A stretch of 11,066 nt of DNA from an uncultured Bacillota bacterium (GTDB taxonomy: Bacteria; Bacillota_I; Bacilli_A; Erysipelotrichales; Erysipelotrichaceae). Shown piece by piece: positions 1-7,486 of the stretch. Location of the stretch: positions 1-11,066 of the forward strand of contig CALFPO010000084.1 in assembly GCA_937919165.1 (NCBI GenBank), written 5' to 3'. Under the pieces are notes generated by a model that was given only the letters and a program-made list of their open reading frames with translations, was not told the DNA's origin and ran no database searches. How positions within the stretch are numbered: position 1 is the first letter of the stretch; each line of letters begins with the position of its first letter. The translations under genes were made by a program, and so were the position numbers.

Positions 1-2
1 TC

Positions 3-25
3 ACAGGGCTTCATACCTGTTTTTT
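3..25 (+). terminator. Weak terminator-like hairpin at window edge
   Basis: ACAGG at 3-7 can pair with CCTGT at 16-20 around an 8-nt loop, and six T residues follow at 20-25. The stem is only 5 bp. It could end a plus-strand gene lying left of the window and converging on the RraA-like gene, but it may be chance. No convincing terminator for the minus-strand RraA-like gene is seen in 1-92. Confidence 0.25.
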
Positions 26-92
26 AAACCTGTCTACTTTCGTTTGACAAGTTCAAATCGGTGGGCTTTTTTGTACATTGTGATTCTTATCT

Positions 93-1001
93 TTATGCTA
101 AGCCAGTGAACTGTCCCTTGCCGACATTGGCAGAAGCGGCAATTTCTTTCTCCCAGTTCAGGTGCTGGAAAGGCTTTGCTGCCTCAGCGGTCTTGAGCCA
201 TCCCTGGAAATCATCCATGACTTCCTTTGACCAGGTCAATACATCGATATCTGCTGATGTATATCTGCCTTCCTTGATTCTTTCGAAACCGAATATATCC
301 TTGACCTGGGTCTTTTCGCCCTGTTCAGCAACCTCTTCAGCCATATGGGCAGGTATGAACAGTACACCCTCGCAAGTAGCCAATACGACATCGCCAGGCA
401 TGCATACGGCCTTGCCGATTCTGCATGGCCTATTGATGCCCTGAAGCAATACATCTCTTAGTCCTTCTGGTGCGATGCTTCTGTAGTACATCTGGAAATC
501 AGGGATCTCAACGATCTGCTGAAGGTCTCTGACAGCTCCCCATACAATGGCGCCACCGCGCTTGGTCTTCTTATGGATAGCGGTCGAAAGGTTTCCGCCT
601 ACGAATGTTCCATACTGGTTCTTGTCGAACATATCGACAACCAGGATATCATCTTCCTGCAGCTGCGCAATCGACCACTGATTGAAGAATCCGGAATAGC
701 CCTGGTCCCAGCCGTCCTGCAGCATATTCATATGCACGTCAGGTCTTGTAGGAACCATCGATACGGTCAAGGCTCTGCCGACCATGACATAGTTAGGGTC
801 AGGATTGGTCTTCTTTAGTTCTCCCTCGAACTGATACTTGTAGCCCTTGTCATGCAGAGGCTTCCAGGCTTCCTCTGTCTTGCATCTTCTGATGCGATCC
901 AGAGTGCTCTGCGGTACCTTTGGCCTTCCATCCTCAAAACGTTCGCCCTTCCATTCGGAAGTAAGCATGATCAGGTCTTCTTTGTTTAAAATGTACTCCA
1001 T
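93..1001 (-). CDS. RraA-like (HMG/CHA aldolase fold) family protein, long form
   Basis: A protein of about 302 residues of the RraA-like family (dimethylmenaquinone methyltransferase-like by old naming). Members include aldolases/decarboxylases acting on 4-hydroxy-2-oxo acids and the RNase E inhibitor RraA. The core shows the GGN segment (FVGGNLST) and the GAVRD motif, whose Arg-Asp pair is the metal and substrate site in the aldolases. Classical RraA is about 160 residues, so this is the longer ~300-residue subfamily with added N- and C-terminal parts; its substrate is unknown. I chose the ATG at 999-1001 because GGGAG lies 5 nt upstream (1007-1011). An in-frame ATG at 1053-1055 would add 18 residues (MALAGGVASG...) but has no ribosome binding site and lies only about 15 nt from the predicted transcription start. 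The gene follows manA on the same strand with a 126-nt gap from the chosen start. Family assignment is solid; the reaction is inferred only at the level of fold. Confidence 0.85.
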   Translation of the reverse strand: MEYILNKEDLIMLTSEWKGERFEDGRPKVPQSTLDRIRRCKTEEAWKPLHDKGYKYQFEGELKKTNPDPNYVMVGRALTVSMVPTRPDVHMNMLQDGWDQGYSGFFNQWSIAQLQEDDILVVDMFDKNQYGTFVGGNLSTAIHKKTKRGGAIVWGAVRDLQQIVEIPDFQMYYRSIAPEGLRDVLLQGINRPCRIGKAVCMPGDVVLATCEGVLFIPAHMAEEVAEQGEKTQVKDIFGFERIKEGRYTSADIDVLTWSKEVMDDFQGWLKTAEAAKPFQHLNWEKEIAASANVGKGQFTGLA

Positions 1002-1006
1002 ATATT

Positions 1007-1011
1007 CTCCC
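1007..1011 (-). promoter_or_regulatory. Ribosome binding site deciding the RraA-like start
   Basis: GGGAG on the minus strand, 5 nt before the ATG at 999-1001. The upstream alternative ATG at 1053-1055 has only AT-rich sequence before it, so this site favours the shorter protein. Confidence 0.55.
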
Positions 1012-1076
1012 ATCTTTGGACTTTTGCCGGATGCAACGCCGCCTGCAAGTGCCATTAATATTTCAGATTAACTACA

Positions 1077-1104
1077 TATATAATATGCAAAAATGTCCCA
1101 TCAA
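1077..1104 (-). promoter_or_regulatory. Candidate promoter for the RraA-like gene
   Basis: On the minus strand TTGATG (1099-1104) is separated by 16 nt from TATATA (1077-1082). Transcription would start near 1070, in the gap between manA and the RraA-like gene. The match to consensus is moderate and the gene could also be read through from manA. Confidence 0.35.
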
Positions 1105-1127
1105 TAAAGTAATTTCATATCGTGAAA

Positions 1128-2051
1128 CTATTTCCTAAGCTCAGTCGTCACAAACTCAGCCTTGCCCTTAAGCGTATGTGAACCGTTTCCGGCCGCTATA
1201 AACAAGGTATCGCCCTTTATCAGCTCAACATCATCGATCACAAGCTTCCCATCAGTCACAGTCATGCTGATATATGAATCACTATTCTCATATAATTCAT
1301 AGCTCTTCTTCAGGCTATAATGCTCAATCCTGAAGTTCTTGATCTCAACCAATGATTCCTTGAATACATTCTCATCATCGATCAAGGTCTTCTTGATTTC
1401 CTTCTTGTTGTTGTTGCCTACCTTGATGACATCCAAGGCCTTATCGATATGCAGCTGCCTCTTGTTGCCATTCTTGTCGACCCTGTCAAAATCATATAGA
1501 CGATAGGTGCAGTTTGACAATTGCTGGAATTCGATCAGGGTTATGCCCACGCCTATCGCATGCACTGTTCCGGCATCGATCTTGAAGACATCACCATCCT
1601 CAACATCTACTCTATTCAGTAAATCGCATATCGTATTATCATTGATCGCATCTCTTATTTCCTGCTTGCTGTAATCATTATTGAAGCCAAAGTAGATGAA
1701 GGCACCATCTTCATGGCCAAGAATATACCAGGCTTCTGACTTGCCCCAATCGTTCTCATATTTTCTTGCGTAATCGTCATCAGGATGAACCTGGATGCTC
1801 AAGGCATCTCTTGAATCGATGAACTTGACCAATACTGGAAGTTCATTGGTCTTGCCTAGATATTCAGGATGCCTATCCAGAACATCAGAAAGAAGTTCAT
1901 CATTGACCTTGCATATTCCATCAGGATGAGTAGACAGTTCCCAGCTTTCCGCTACGATATCTGAGTCTGTCTGCTTATTGTAGTATCTCTTCAGTTTGTC
2001 TCCGCCCCACAAGTAATCTTTGTATACTGGGCTAATCTTAAATATTGGCAT
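1128..2051 (-). CDS. manA: Mannose-6-phosphate isomerase, class I
   Basis: A 307-residue cytoplasmic zinc enzyme that interconverts mannose 6-phosphate and fructose 6-phosphate, linking mannose use to glycolysis and to GDP-mannose synthesis. The length fits the short Bacillus-type ManA (about 315 residues). It starts with the typical PIFKISPVYKDYLWGG segment. The expected metal ligands are visible: Gln87 and His89 in SIQVHPDD, Glu106 in GKSEAWYIL, and His164 in DAGTVHAIG. The catalytic Arg184 follows in CTYRLYDFDR. The C-terminal third is the small beta domain of the fold (VIDDVELIKGDTLFIAAG). The ATG at 2049-2051 has a weak upstream GAG and is the only reasonable start. A strong terminator lies upstream and a TATAAT box sits between terminator and gene, so it is probably transcribed separately from the lactate operon. 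Confidence 0.93.
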   Translation of the reverse strand: MPIFKISPVYKDYLWGGDKLKRYYNKQTDSDIVAESWELSTHPDGICKVNDELLSDVLDRHPEYLGKTNELPVLVKFIDSRDALSIQVHPDDDYARKYENDWGKSEAWYILGHEDGAFIYFGFNNDYSKQEIRDAINDNTICDLLNRVDVEDGDVFKIDAGTVHAIGVGITLIEFQQLSNCTYRLYDFDRVDKNGNKRQLHIDKALDVIKVGNNNKKEIKKTLIDDENVFKESLVEIKNFRIEHYSLKKSYELYENSDSYISMTVTDGKLVIDDVELIKGDTLFIAAGNGSHTLKGKAEFVTTELRK

Positions 2052-2085
2052 TTCTTATCTCGCTTTCATTGATACCTACATACAT

Positions 2086-2091
2086 ATTATA
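2086..2091 (-). promoter_or_regulatory. -10 box for manA
   Basis: A perfect TATAAT on the minus strand, 34 nt before the manA start and downstream of the terminator of the preceding operon. No good -35 element is visible at 16-18 nt spacing, so the call rests on the -10 match and position. Confidence 0.4.
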
Positions 2092-2129
2092 TGAATTGTA
2101 GCCAAAAGAATGATGCATAATTTCACTAC

Positions 2130-2157
2130 AAAAAAGGCAATCCCTTTTGGGATTGCC
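2130..2157 (-). terminator. Strong Rho-independent terminator of the lactate operon
   Basis: GGCAATCCC (2136-2144) and GGGATTGCC (2149-2157) form a perfect 9-bp GC-rich stem with a 4-nt loop. Read on the minus strand, six T residues follow (2130-2135). It lies 13 nt after the stop codon of the FAD dehydrogenase gene and ends that operon before manA. Confidence 0.9.
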
Positions 2158-2169
2158 ATGCTGTCATAT

Positions 2170-3564
2170 CTAGTGGCAGACCTTGCCAGGATTGAGGATA
2201 TTCTTTGGATCGAATACCTTCTTGATGGCCTGCATCATCTCAATCTGATTGTCGCCTAGCTGTTCTCTCAGATAGACCTTCTTGGCATAGCCGATGCCAT
2301 GTTCGCCAGATACCTGTCCGCCGAATTCCCTGGCCTTGGCATAAAGCAGCTCGAAGGCATCAGACAGCTTCTTCTGCCATACTTCATCAGGCATGCTGTC
2401 GCGGCAGATATAGATATGCAGGTTTCCGTCTCCGGCATGGCCGAATGAAGGAATCCTTACTTCCAGCTTCTTGGCTACCTCATGGGTATATTCGATGAAG
2501 TCTGCGACTCTGCTCTTAGGAACGACGACATCGCATTCATCCATCTCATCGGTAGAGGCCTTGATTGCCTCAAGGAAGGCACCTCTGGCGCTCCACACGG
2601 ACTTCTTGCGCTCTTCGGTATCGATGAAGTATCCATCGATGGCGCCCTTCTCGATGCACAGATCGGCTACCTTGGTGTATTCCTGCTCAATGGCTTCCCT
2701 ATTGTTTCCATCAAAGGTCAAAAGGATATAGGCTTCATAGTTGGTGTCAGGGAACTTCTTGCCCAAGAAATCCTCAGCCGAGATGATCGTATCAAGCGAC
2801 ATGTATTCGATGGCTGTCAATGAAGCCTTGGACTTGATGATCTCAGGTACGACCTCAATGGCCTTGGCCATAGACTCGAATGGCAGCAGCATCGATACGT
2901 TCTCGCTAGGAAGCGGAACGATCTTCAGGATCGCTTCGGTGATGATGCACAAGGTTCCTTCGCTTCCGATAATCAGATCCTTGAGGTCATAGCCCGAAGA
3001 GTTCTTGACGCACTTGTTTCCGAAATGTTCGATCTTGCCATTAGGCAATACGACGGTCAGTCCTCTTACATAGTCTCTGGTGACGCCATACTTGACGGCT
3101 CTCATGCCGCCGGCATTGGTCGAGATGTTGCCGCCGATGGTCGCTGACTTCTCGCCTGGATCAGGCGGGTAAAGGAAGTTGTTGCTTTCGACGTAGGCCT
3201 GAAGGTCCATCAGCAGTACGCCTGGCTCAACCGTAACGGTCAGATTATCCGCATCAAGCTCCAGGATATGGTTCATCAGCTTGGTGCAGATCATGATGCC
3301 ACCTTCTAGGGCAACGGCTGCACCGACCAGGTCAGTGCCCGAACCGCGGGCTACGACCGGAATCTCCTTCTCATAGGCATAGGCCATGATCTTGGATACT
3401 TCCTCAGTGCTTAGCACATCGATCAGCACATCAGGGATATTCTCGACGCTGCCCAGTTCATCATGGGCGTAGTCATGGGAAATCTCATCTCCCACATATA
3501 TGCGGTTTTCAGGCACAAGGCTTCTAAGATAAGTGATGTCCTGTTCATCTATTTTCTTGTACAT
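2170..3564 (-). CDS. glcD: FAD-linked 2-hydroxyacid dehydrogenase (GlcD/LctD type, probable lactate dehydrogenase)
   Basis: A 464-residue flavoprotein of the GlcD/D-lactate dehydrogenase family. The FAD-binding PCMH domain covers about residues 40-220, with ARGSGTDLVG (72-81), the PPDPGEKSATIGGNISTNAGG stretch around 133-153 and IIGSEGTLGI-like IIGSEGTLCI (198-207). The FAD oxidase C-terminal domain shows the active-site histidine motifs GHAGDGNLHI (375-384) and SGEHGIG (419-425). Length and layout match LctD of Acetobacterium woodii, which works with EtfAB to drive lactate oxidation by NAD+ through electron confurcation with reduced ferredoxin. Its start codon touches the etfA stop codon (TAG-ATG, no gap), with an AAGGAGG ribosome binding site inside etfA, so the two are very likely translationally coupled. 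Lactate is inferred from the larA neighbour; glycolate or another 2-hydroxyacid is not excluded. Confidence 0.9.
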   Translation of the reverse strand: MYKKIDEQDITYLRSLVPENRIYVGDEISHDYAHDELGSVENIPDVLIDVLSTEEVSKIMAYAYEKEIPVVARGSGTDLVGAAVALEGGIMICTKLMNHILELDADNLTVTVEPGVLLMDLQAYVESNNFLYPPDPGEKSATIGGNISTNAGGMRAVKYGVTRDYVRGLTVVLPNGKIEHFGNKCVKNSSGYDLKDLIIGSEGTLCIITEAILKIVPLPSENVSMLLPFESMAKAIEVVPEIIKSKASLTAIEYMSLDTIISAEDFLGKKFPDTNYEAYILLTFDGNNREAIEQEYTKVADLCIEKGAIDGYFIDTEERKKSVWSARGAFLEAIKASTDEMDECDVVVPKSRVADFIEYTHEVAKKLEVRIPSFGHAGDGNLHIYICRDSMPDEVWQKKLSDAFELLYAKAREFGGQVSGEHGIGYAKKVYLREQLGDNQIEMMQAIKKVFDPKNILNPGKVCH

Positions 3565-4752
3565 CTATCTGCCCTCCTTGATCATTTCCACAAGTTTAGG
3601 TACTATCTCATACATGTCTCCGACGATGCCATAGTTGGCTACATCGAATATTGGAGCATCAGGATCGCTGTTTATGGCGATGATCGTCTCTGAAGTCTTC
3701 ATGCCTGAGACAAACTGGATGGCTCCAGAAATGCCTAAGGTGATGATGAGCTTAGGCTTGACGGTCTTGCCGCTTAAGCCGATCTGATGCTTGGCATCGA
3801 ACATTCCCGATTCGACCATCGGTCTTGAGCAGGCAATGTTGGCGCCCAGCAGTTCAGCCAGCTCATTGACCATCTTCATGTCGTCCAATGACTTTAATCC
3901 ACGTCCGACAGCTACGATGACATCCGATTCAGAGATATCAAGTTCCTTTGGCTTCTCTTCGATGCTTAGGATGGTCGTATGGCTATCAAGCCATTCAGGC
4001 TTGATCGAAACCATCTCGACTGTTCCGCTAGGATTGTCGACCTTGGCTGGAGCCGAGAAGACCTTGTAGCGCACTGTCGCAAACTGCGGACGATGGTTAG
4101 GGTTGATGATCTGGGCCATGATGTTTCCGCCAAAGGCTGGTCTTATCTGTACCAGATCGGTATTCTCCTTCATCTCAAGCTGCGTGCAGTCAGCTGTAAG
4201 TCCCGTATGGAAACGGGCCGCAACTCTTGGAGCCAATGATCTTCCCACGTTGGTTGCGCCAACCAAGATAGATGATGGCTTGATCCTTTCGATGAAGTCT
4301 GCAAAGCAGTTGGCATAGGTTTCGATATCGAAATCCTTGAGCTTCTCATGGTCATAGGCAAATACCTTGTCTACGCCATATTCCAGCAATTCATCGATAT
4401 TCTTCTTCAAATCATAGCCAATGGCAATGGCATATACTGGATGATCGATCACCTTAGCCAGATTCTTGGCCTCGCCGATCAGTTCGAATGTCACAGGCTT
4501 TGTTATGCCATGGTCGACATCGGCATATACGCAGATGCCCTTATAGTCATCCTTGTTTATGGTCTCTACGACATCCTCTTCAAAGGTAACGACACCCTGA
4601 GGACCCTTGCGTACGCACATCTTGCAGGTTTTGCAGGCAGCATTGATCTCAAGCTTGCCGTCATTGTAGCTTATGGCGCCGAATGGGCACAGTTCCACCA
4701 GGGCCTTGCCGGTTTCATCATTAACCAAATTCTGATTGATCTTTAGTCCCAT
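3565..4752 (-). CDS. etfA: Electron transfer flavoprotein alpha subunit with N-terminal [4Fe-4S] domain
   Basis: A 395-residue EtfA, longer than the usual ~320 because of an N-terminal ferredoxin-like domain of about 65 residues. That domain has Cys22 (LCPFG) and Cys40, Cys43 and Cys46 (CKTCKMC), enough for one [4Fe-4S] cluster. The EtfA N-terminal domain follows (about 70-260), then the FAD-binding domain with AVGRGLKS (281-288), SRPMVESG (309-316), the GLSGKTVKPKL segment, GISGAIQ (340-346) and AINSDPDAPIFDVANYGIVGD. This architecture matches LctC of the A. woodii bifurcating lactate dehydrogenase, where the extra cluster is thought to pass electrons to or from ferredoxin. The ATG has AGGAGG just upstream, overlapping the end of etfB, with a 9-nt gap between the genes. 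It should form a heterodimer with EtfB and a complex with the downstream FAD dehydrogenase. Confidence 0.94.
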   Translation of the reverse strand: MGLKINQNLVNDETGKALVELCPFGAISYNDGKLEINAACKTCKMCVRKGPQGVVTFEEDVVETINKDDYKGICVYADVDHGITKPVTFELIGEAKNLAKVIDHPVYAIAIGYDLKKNIDELLEYGVDKVFAYDHEKLKDFDIETYANCFADFIERIKPSSILVGATNVGRSLAPRVAARFHTGLTADCTQLEMKENTDLVQIRPAFGGNIMAQIINPNHRPQFATVRYKVFSAPAKVDNPSGTVEMVSIKPEWLDSHTTILSIEEKPKELDISESDVIVAVGRGLKSLDDMKMVNELAELLGANIACSRPMVESGMFDAKHQIGLSGKTVKPKLIITLGISGAIQFVSGMKTSETIIAINSDPDAPIFDVANYGIVGDMYEIVPKLVEMIKEGR

Positions 4753-4761
4753 CTTGTCCTC

Positions 4762-5547
4762 CTATATGAATTTCTTGGCCTTCAGGATCTTGTAGGTCTC
4801 CTCAGCCAGATTTCCTTCCGTAAACATTTCCTTGTCCTTGCGCTTGTCAGGCTCAAAGATTCTCTCGACCTGAGTTGCGGAACCCTTGAGTCCATAGTGG
4901 TTCTCATCCTTGTCTTCCACATCTGCAAAGGTAATGACCTTGATGAGGTCAGCACAATCCTTCAGTTCACGCTTGCGCTTGTATGAAGGAAGTCTTGGGG
5001 TATTGATTTCGTTGTCTGCACAGATAAGGCAAGGCATCGTAACTTCAGCTGTCACAACCTTATTGTCAAGATTCGATACATACTGAATCTTTCCTTCATT
5101 AACGTCAATAGACCTGACATTGGCAACATGAGGAATGCCTAGATGCTCAGCCAGCTCAGCACCTACCTGGGCTGTATCGCCATCGGTGGTCTGCTTTCCG
5201 GTAAGGATCAGATCATAGTCGCCTAAGGTCTTGATGCCACTGCATAGCGTATATGATGTCGCCAATACATCGGCACCGCCAAACTTGCGGTCAGATATCA
5301 ATAAGCCTTCATCGGCTCCCATATAGATAGCCTCACGTATCACTTCAAGCGCAGCAGGAGGCCCCATAGAGATCACCTTAAGTGATCCGCCATTCTTTTC
5401 AATTAGTCTCAAAGCCAGCTCCAAGGCATTGAGATCGTATGGATTCATCTTTGAAGCCACACCATCTCTTATCAATGTTCCTGTCACAGGATCGACATTG
5501 ACATTCGATGTGCCTGGAACCTGCTTGATGCATACAACAATATTCAT
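4762..5547 (-). CDS. etfB: Electron transfer flavoprotein beta subunit
   Basis: A 261-residue EtfB, the normal family length. It opens with MNIVVCIKQVPGTSNV, then NPYDLNALELALRL (35-48), a VISMGPP segment (58-64) and the nucleotide-binding signature KQTTDGDTAQVGAELAEHLG (118-137). In bifurcating Etfs this region holds the second FAD, in place of the AMP of respiratory Etfs. The late SATQVERIFEPD segment resembles other bifurcating EtfB proteins. A GGGAG ribosome binding site precedes the ATG, and the gene starts 15 nt after larA. With EtfA it carries electrons between the FAD dehydrogenase, NAD(H) and ferredoxin. That it is the bifurcating type is inferred from the operon partners and the EtfA iron-sulfur domain; it has not been shown here. 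Confidence 0.93.
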   Translation of the reverse strand: MNIVVCIKQVPGTSNVNVDPVTGTLIRDGVASKMNPYDLNALELALRLIEKNGGSLKVISMGPPAALEVIREAIYMGADEGLLISDRKFGGADVLATSYTLCSGIKTLGDYDLILTGKQTTDGDTAQVGAELAEHLGIPHVANVRSIDVNEGKIQYVSNLDNKVVTAEVTMPCLICADNEINTPRLPSYKRKRELKDCADLIKVITFADVEDKDENHYGLKGSATQVERIFEPDKRKDKEMFTEGNLAEETYKILKAKKFI

Positions 5548-5562
5548 CTTTCGCTCCCTTCC

Positions 5563-6840
5563 TTATCTCTTGACAACCATCACTGATACGCCATCAGGAA
5601 TGGCTGCAATGCTTGCGTCCTGTCCAACAAGCTCTCTGGCCTTGGCCAAAGCCTCGTTCAGAGTCTTTGCCGGAATCATTCTGAAATCTTTTATCATATC
5701 TTCATCCTGCTCGGATACATAGATGACTCTTGCATGCCTCAATATTCTGACCAGTATCTGCGACTCCCATTGATCGGCAATGGTGTGGTCTGCATCCCTT
5801 TCCATGAATTCGGCATACATCTGCTCAAGTGGCTTGCCTGACTTGAAAGTCTCATAGAACGATTCTCCGCCATGGCCATCAGCAGCCGATGCCAGCATGA
5901 TGATCACGCCATCTTTTCTGACGGTCGCTTCAGCAGCTGTCATGCCCTTGACGGACTGGTAGATGTTCTGATCAAGCGGATAGCCGCCATTTGTGGAAAT
6001 GGCGATATCGGCATCAAGCCCATCGACCATGCAGTATCTGCTCAAGAATTCTACGCCGCTTAGATGAGCCTTCTCGACATCGCCGCTCACCGCATAGACA
6101 ACCTTCTTCTCGGCATTGATCACCACATTGCATATGAAAGCAAGATTGGCCTTCTTGGCCGCCCAAAGCATATCTTCATGGATTGGGTTGCCCTCTAATA
6201 TGCCTGTTCTTGCGTATGGCGAATCGATGAACTTCGAGCAATGGTTCGCCAGAACGGTGACCTTTGATGCCACGCCTGGCAATATCGATTTCCTGCCTCC
6301 CGAGAAGCCCGCAAAGAAATGCGGCTCAATGAATCCTTCTGAACACAATAGATCAGCCTCATAGGCAACCTTATTGATCAGTAATTCGCCGCCTGAAGGA
6401 AGAATGCCGATCGATACCATATCGTCCATCTCAGTCGACTTATGGATAACGATCTTTTCGTTATTTACAATCTCTTCGCCAAACTTGTTTATAAGCTCAT
6501 CTCTTGTCGTCTCGCGATGGAAACCTGTCGCTATCAGCAAGGTAATATCGGCATCTGGATTGCCCTTTCTTATCTCCTTAAGCATCTGCGGAATGATGAT
6601 TTTGCTAGGAACAGGCCTTGTATGGTCTGAACAGATGATCACGACCTTATCCTTGCCTTTCGCAAGTTCACAAAGCCTTTCTGAGCCGATTGGTTCCTCT
6701 AAGGCCTTGCGCACAAGATTCTCTTCGCTGTCTTCTGGAACATAGTCATTAAGATGCGAAAGCAGCACACCCTTCAGATGACTGTCTTCGATCTCTGTCT
6801 CCAGGAATCCCTTCCCATATGGGAAACTAAGTTTTGCCAT
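5563..6840 (-). CDS. larA: Nickel-dependent lactate racemase (LarA) family
   Basis: A 425-residue LarA (former DUF2088). LarA uses a covalent nickel-pincer nucleotide to racemise lactate by hydride transfer. Every active-site residue I know from Lactobacillus plantarum LarA occurs here at the same residue number: Asp72 and Arg75 in SDHTRP, His108 in TGFHRE, His174 in EPHFFAGFSGG, Lys184 (the cofactor-binding lysine) in GRKS, His200 in LANHCSK, and Gln295 and Lys298 in YQSVKG. It is therefore very likely a catalytically complete enzyme. The LarA family also contains racemases and epimerases of other 2-hydroxyacids, so lactate is an inference strengthened by the etfBA-glcD genes that follow. 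The ribosome binding site is AGGGG before the ATG, 17 nt after the LUD gene. Its cofactor needs larB, larC and larE, none of which is in this window. Confidence 0.93.
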   Translation of the reverse strand: MAKLSFPYGKGFLETEIEDSHLKGVLLSHLNDYVPEDSEENLVRKALEEPIGSERLCELAKGKDKVVIICSDHTRPVPSKIIIPQMLKEIRKGNPDADITLLIATGFHRETTRDELINKFGEEIVNNEKIVIHKSTEMDDMVSIGILPSGGELLINKVAYEADLLCSEGFIEPHFFAGFSGGRKSILPGVASKVTVLANHCSKFIDSPYARTGILEGNPIHEDMLWAAKKANLAFICNVVINAEKKVVYAVSGDVEKAHLSGVEFLSRYCMVDGLDADIAISTNGGYPLDQNIYQSVKGMTAAEATVRKDGVIIMLASAADGHGGESFYETFKSGKPLEQMYAEFMERDADHTIADQWESQILVRILRHARVIYVSEQDEDMIKDFRMIPAKTLNEALAKARELVGQDASIAAIPDGVSVMVVKR

Positions 6841-6857
6841 ATCTATCCCCTATCTTT

Positions 6858-7460
6858 CTAATAACCAAGATCCTCATCGATCAGCACTATCTCATAAGGA
6901 CCTGAACTAGGCTTATGCCACAATACGGTAAGGCCATTGCAGATCCTCTCTGGTGCCTTGCAGTCATGGCACTTCAGATCCATGACGCATGGCGTCTTCT
7001 TGTTTAGCCTTTTCGCATTGAGTGGTGCCGCAACATTCCTGGCCCTATATAATGCCTCATCGAAGTTCTCGGCAATCTTGTTTCTGCCAACCACAAAATA
7101 GACCTTCTCATGGCCATACAGCTCGCCTGATATGCGGTTGCAGGTACCATCGATATTGATGATCTCGCCATTCTTTGACATGCCGTTGACGCTGCACATG
7201 AAGATCTGGCAGGTCTGTTCCTTCTTGTTCATTTCTTCTGAGCTTACGCCCTCAGGAAGTCTCCAATGCCAGTACACTTCATTGTCCATAGACAAGGCAT
7301 CATACATGCCCAATTGCTCCAGCGTCATTGAACCGCCAAAGCCCACAGTCTTGCCCTTTATTTCCTCTTTGAGATACTCAACAGCCTCTTTTCCACTAGA
7401 AAAGACACTCACTTCATATCCAAGAGATATAAGCTTACTCTTCATTTCTTCAAAGTCCAT
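6858..7460 (-). CDS. LUD-domain protein (LutC/DUF162-like)
   Basis: A 200-residue protein that is essentially one LUD domain, the domain found in lactate-utilisation proteins LutB and LutC. Visible family motifs are GFGGSMTLEQLG (40-51), the CSVNGMSKNGEIINIDG stretch (89-105), CNRISGELYG (107-116), VGRNKIAENFDEALYRARN (124-142) and AAPLNAKR (144-151). Near the C terminus is a cysteine cluster, Cys158, Cys164, Cys167 and Cys174, seen in the short stand-alone LUD family; it could bind metal. It is the first gene of the operon, with an AAGGAG ribosome binding site 8 nt before the ATG. LutB and LutC partners are absent, so the classical LutABC system is not present here. Its role beside a LarA/Etf module is unknown; help with lactate metabolism is inferred from position only. 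Confidence 0.88.
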   Translation of the reverse strand: MDFEEMKSKLISLGYEVSVFSSGKEAVEYLKEEIKGKTVGFGGSMTLEQLGMYDALSMDNEVYWHWRLPEGVSSEEMNKKEQTCQIFMCSVNGMSKNGEIINIDGTCNRISGELYGHEKVYFVVGRNKIAENFDEALYRARNVAAPLNAKRLNKKTPCVMDLKCHDCKAPERICNGLTVLWHKPSSGPYEIVLIDEDLGY

Positions 7461-7486
7461 ATTGTTGCTCCTTCAAAAGCAACTTC

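Noticed and set aside
1113..1127. Short inverted repeat TTTCA/TGAAA after manA
   Set aside because: Only 5 bp, AT-rich, with no T tract on the minus strand; too weak to call a terminator.
2482..2823. 113-codon plus-strand ORF opposite the FAD dehydrogenase gene
   Set aside because: Antisense to a gene with intact motifs on both sides; no independent evidence.
4348..4746. 132-codon plus-strand ORF opposite etfA
   Set aside because: It is antisense to a well-supported gene, has no recognisable domain and no convincing ribosome binding site; it arises from the codon pattern of etfA.
6374..6745. 123-codon plus-strand ORF opposite larA
   Set aside because: Shadow frame of a clearly functional larA; low-complexity Ser/Ile-rich translation with no family resemblance.
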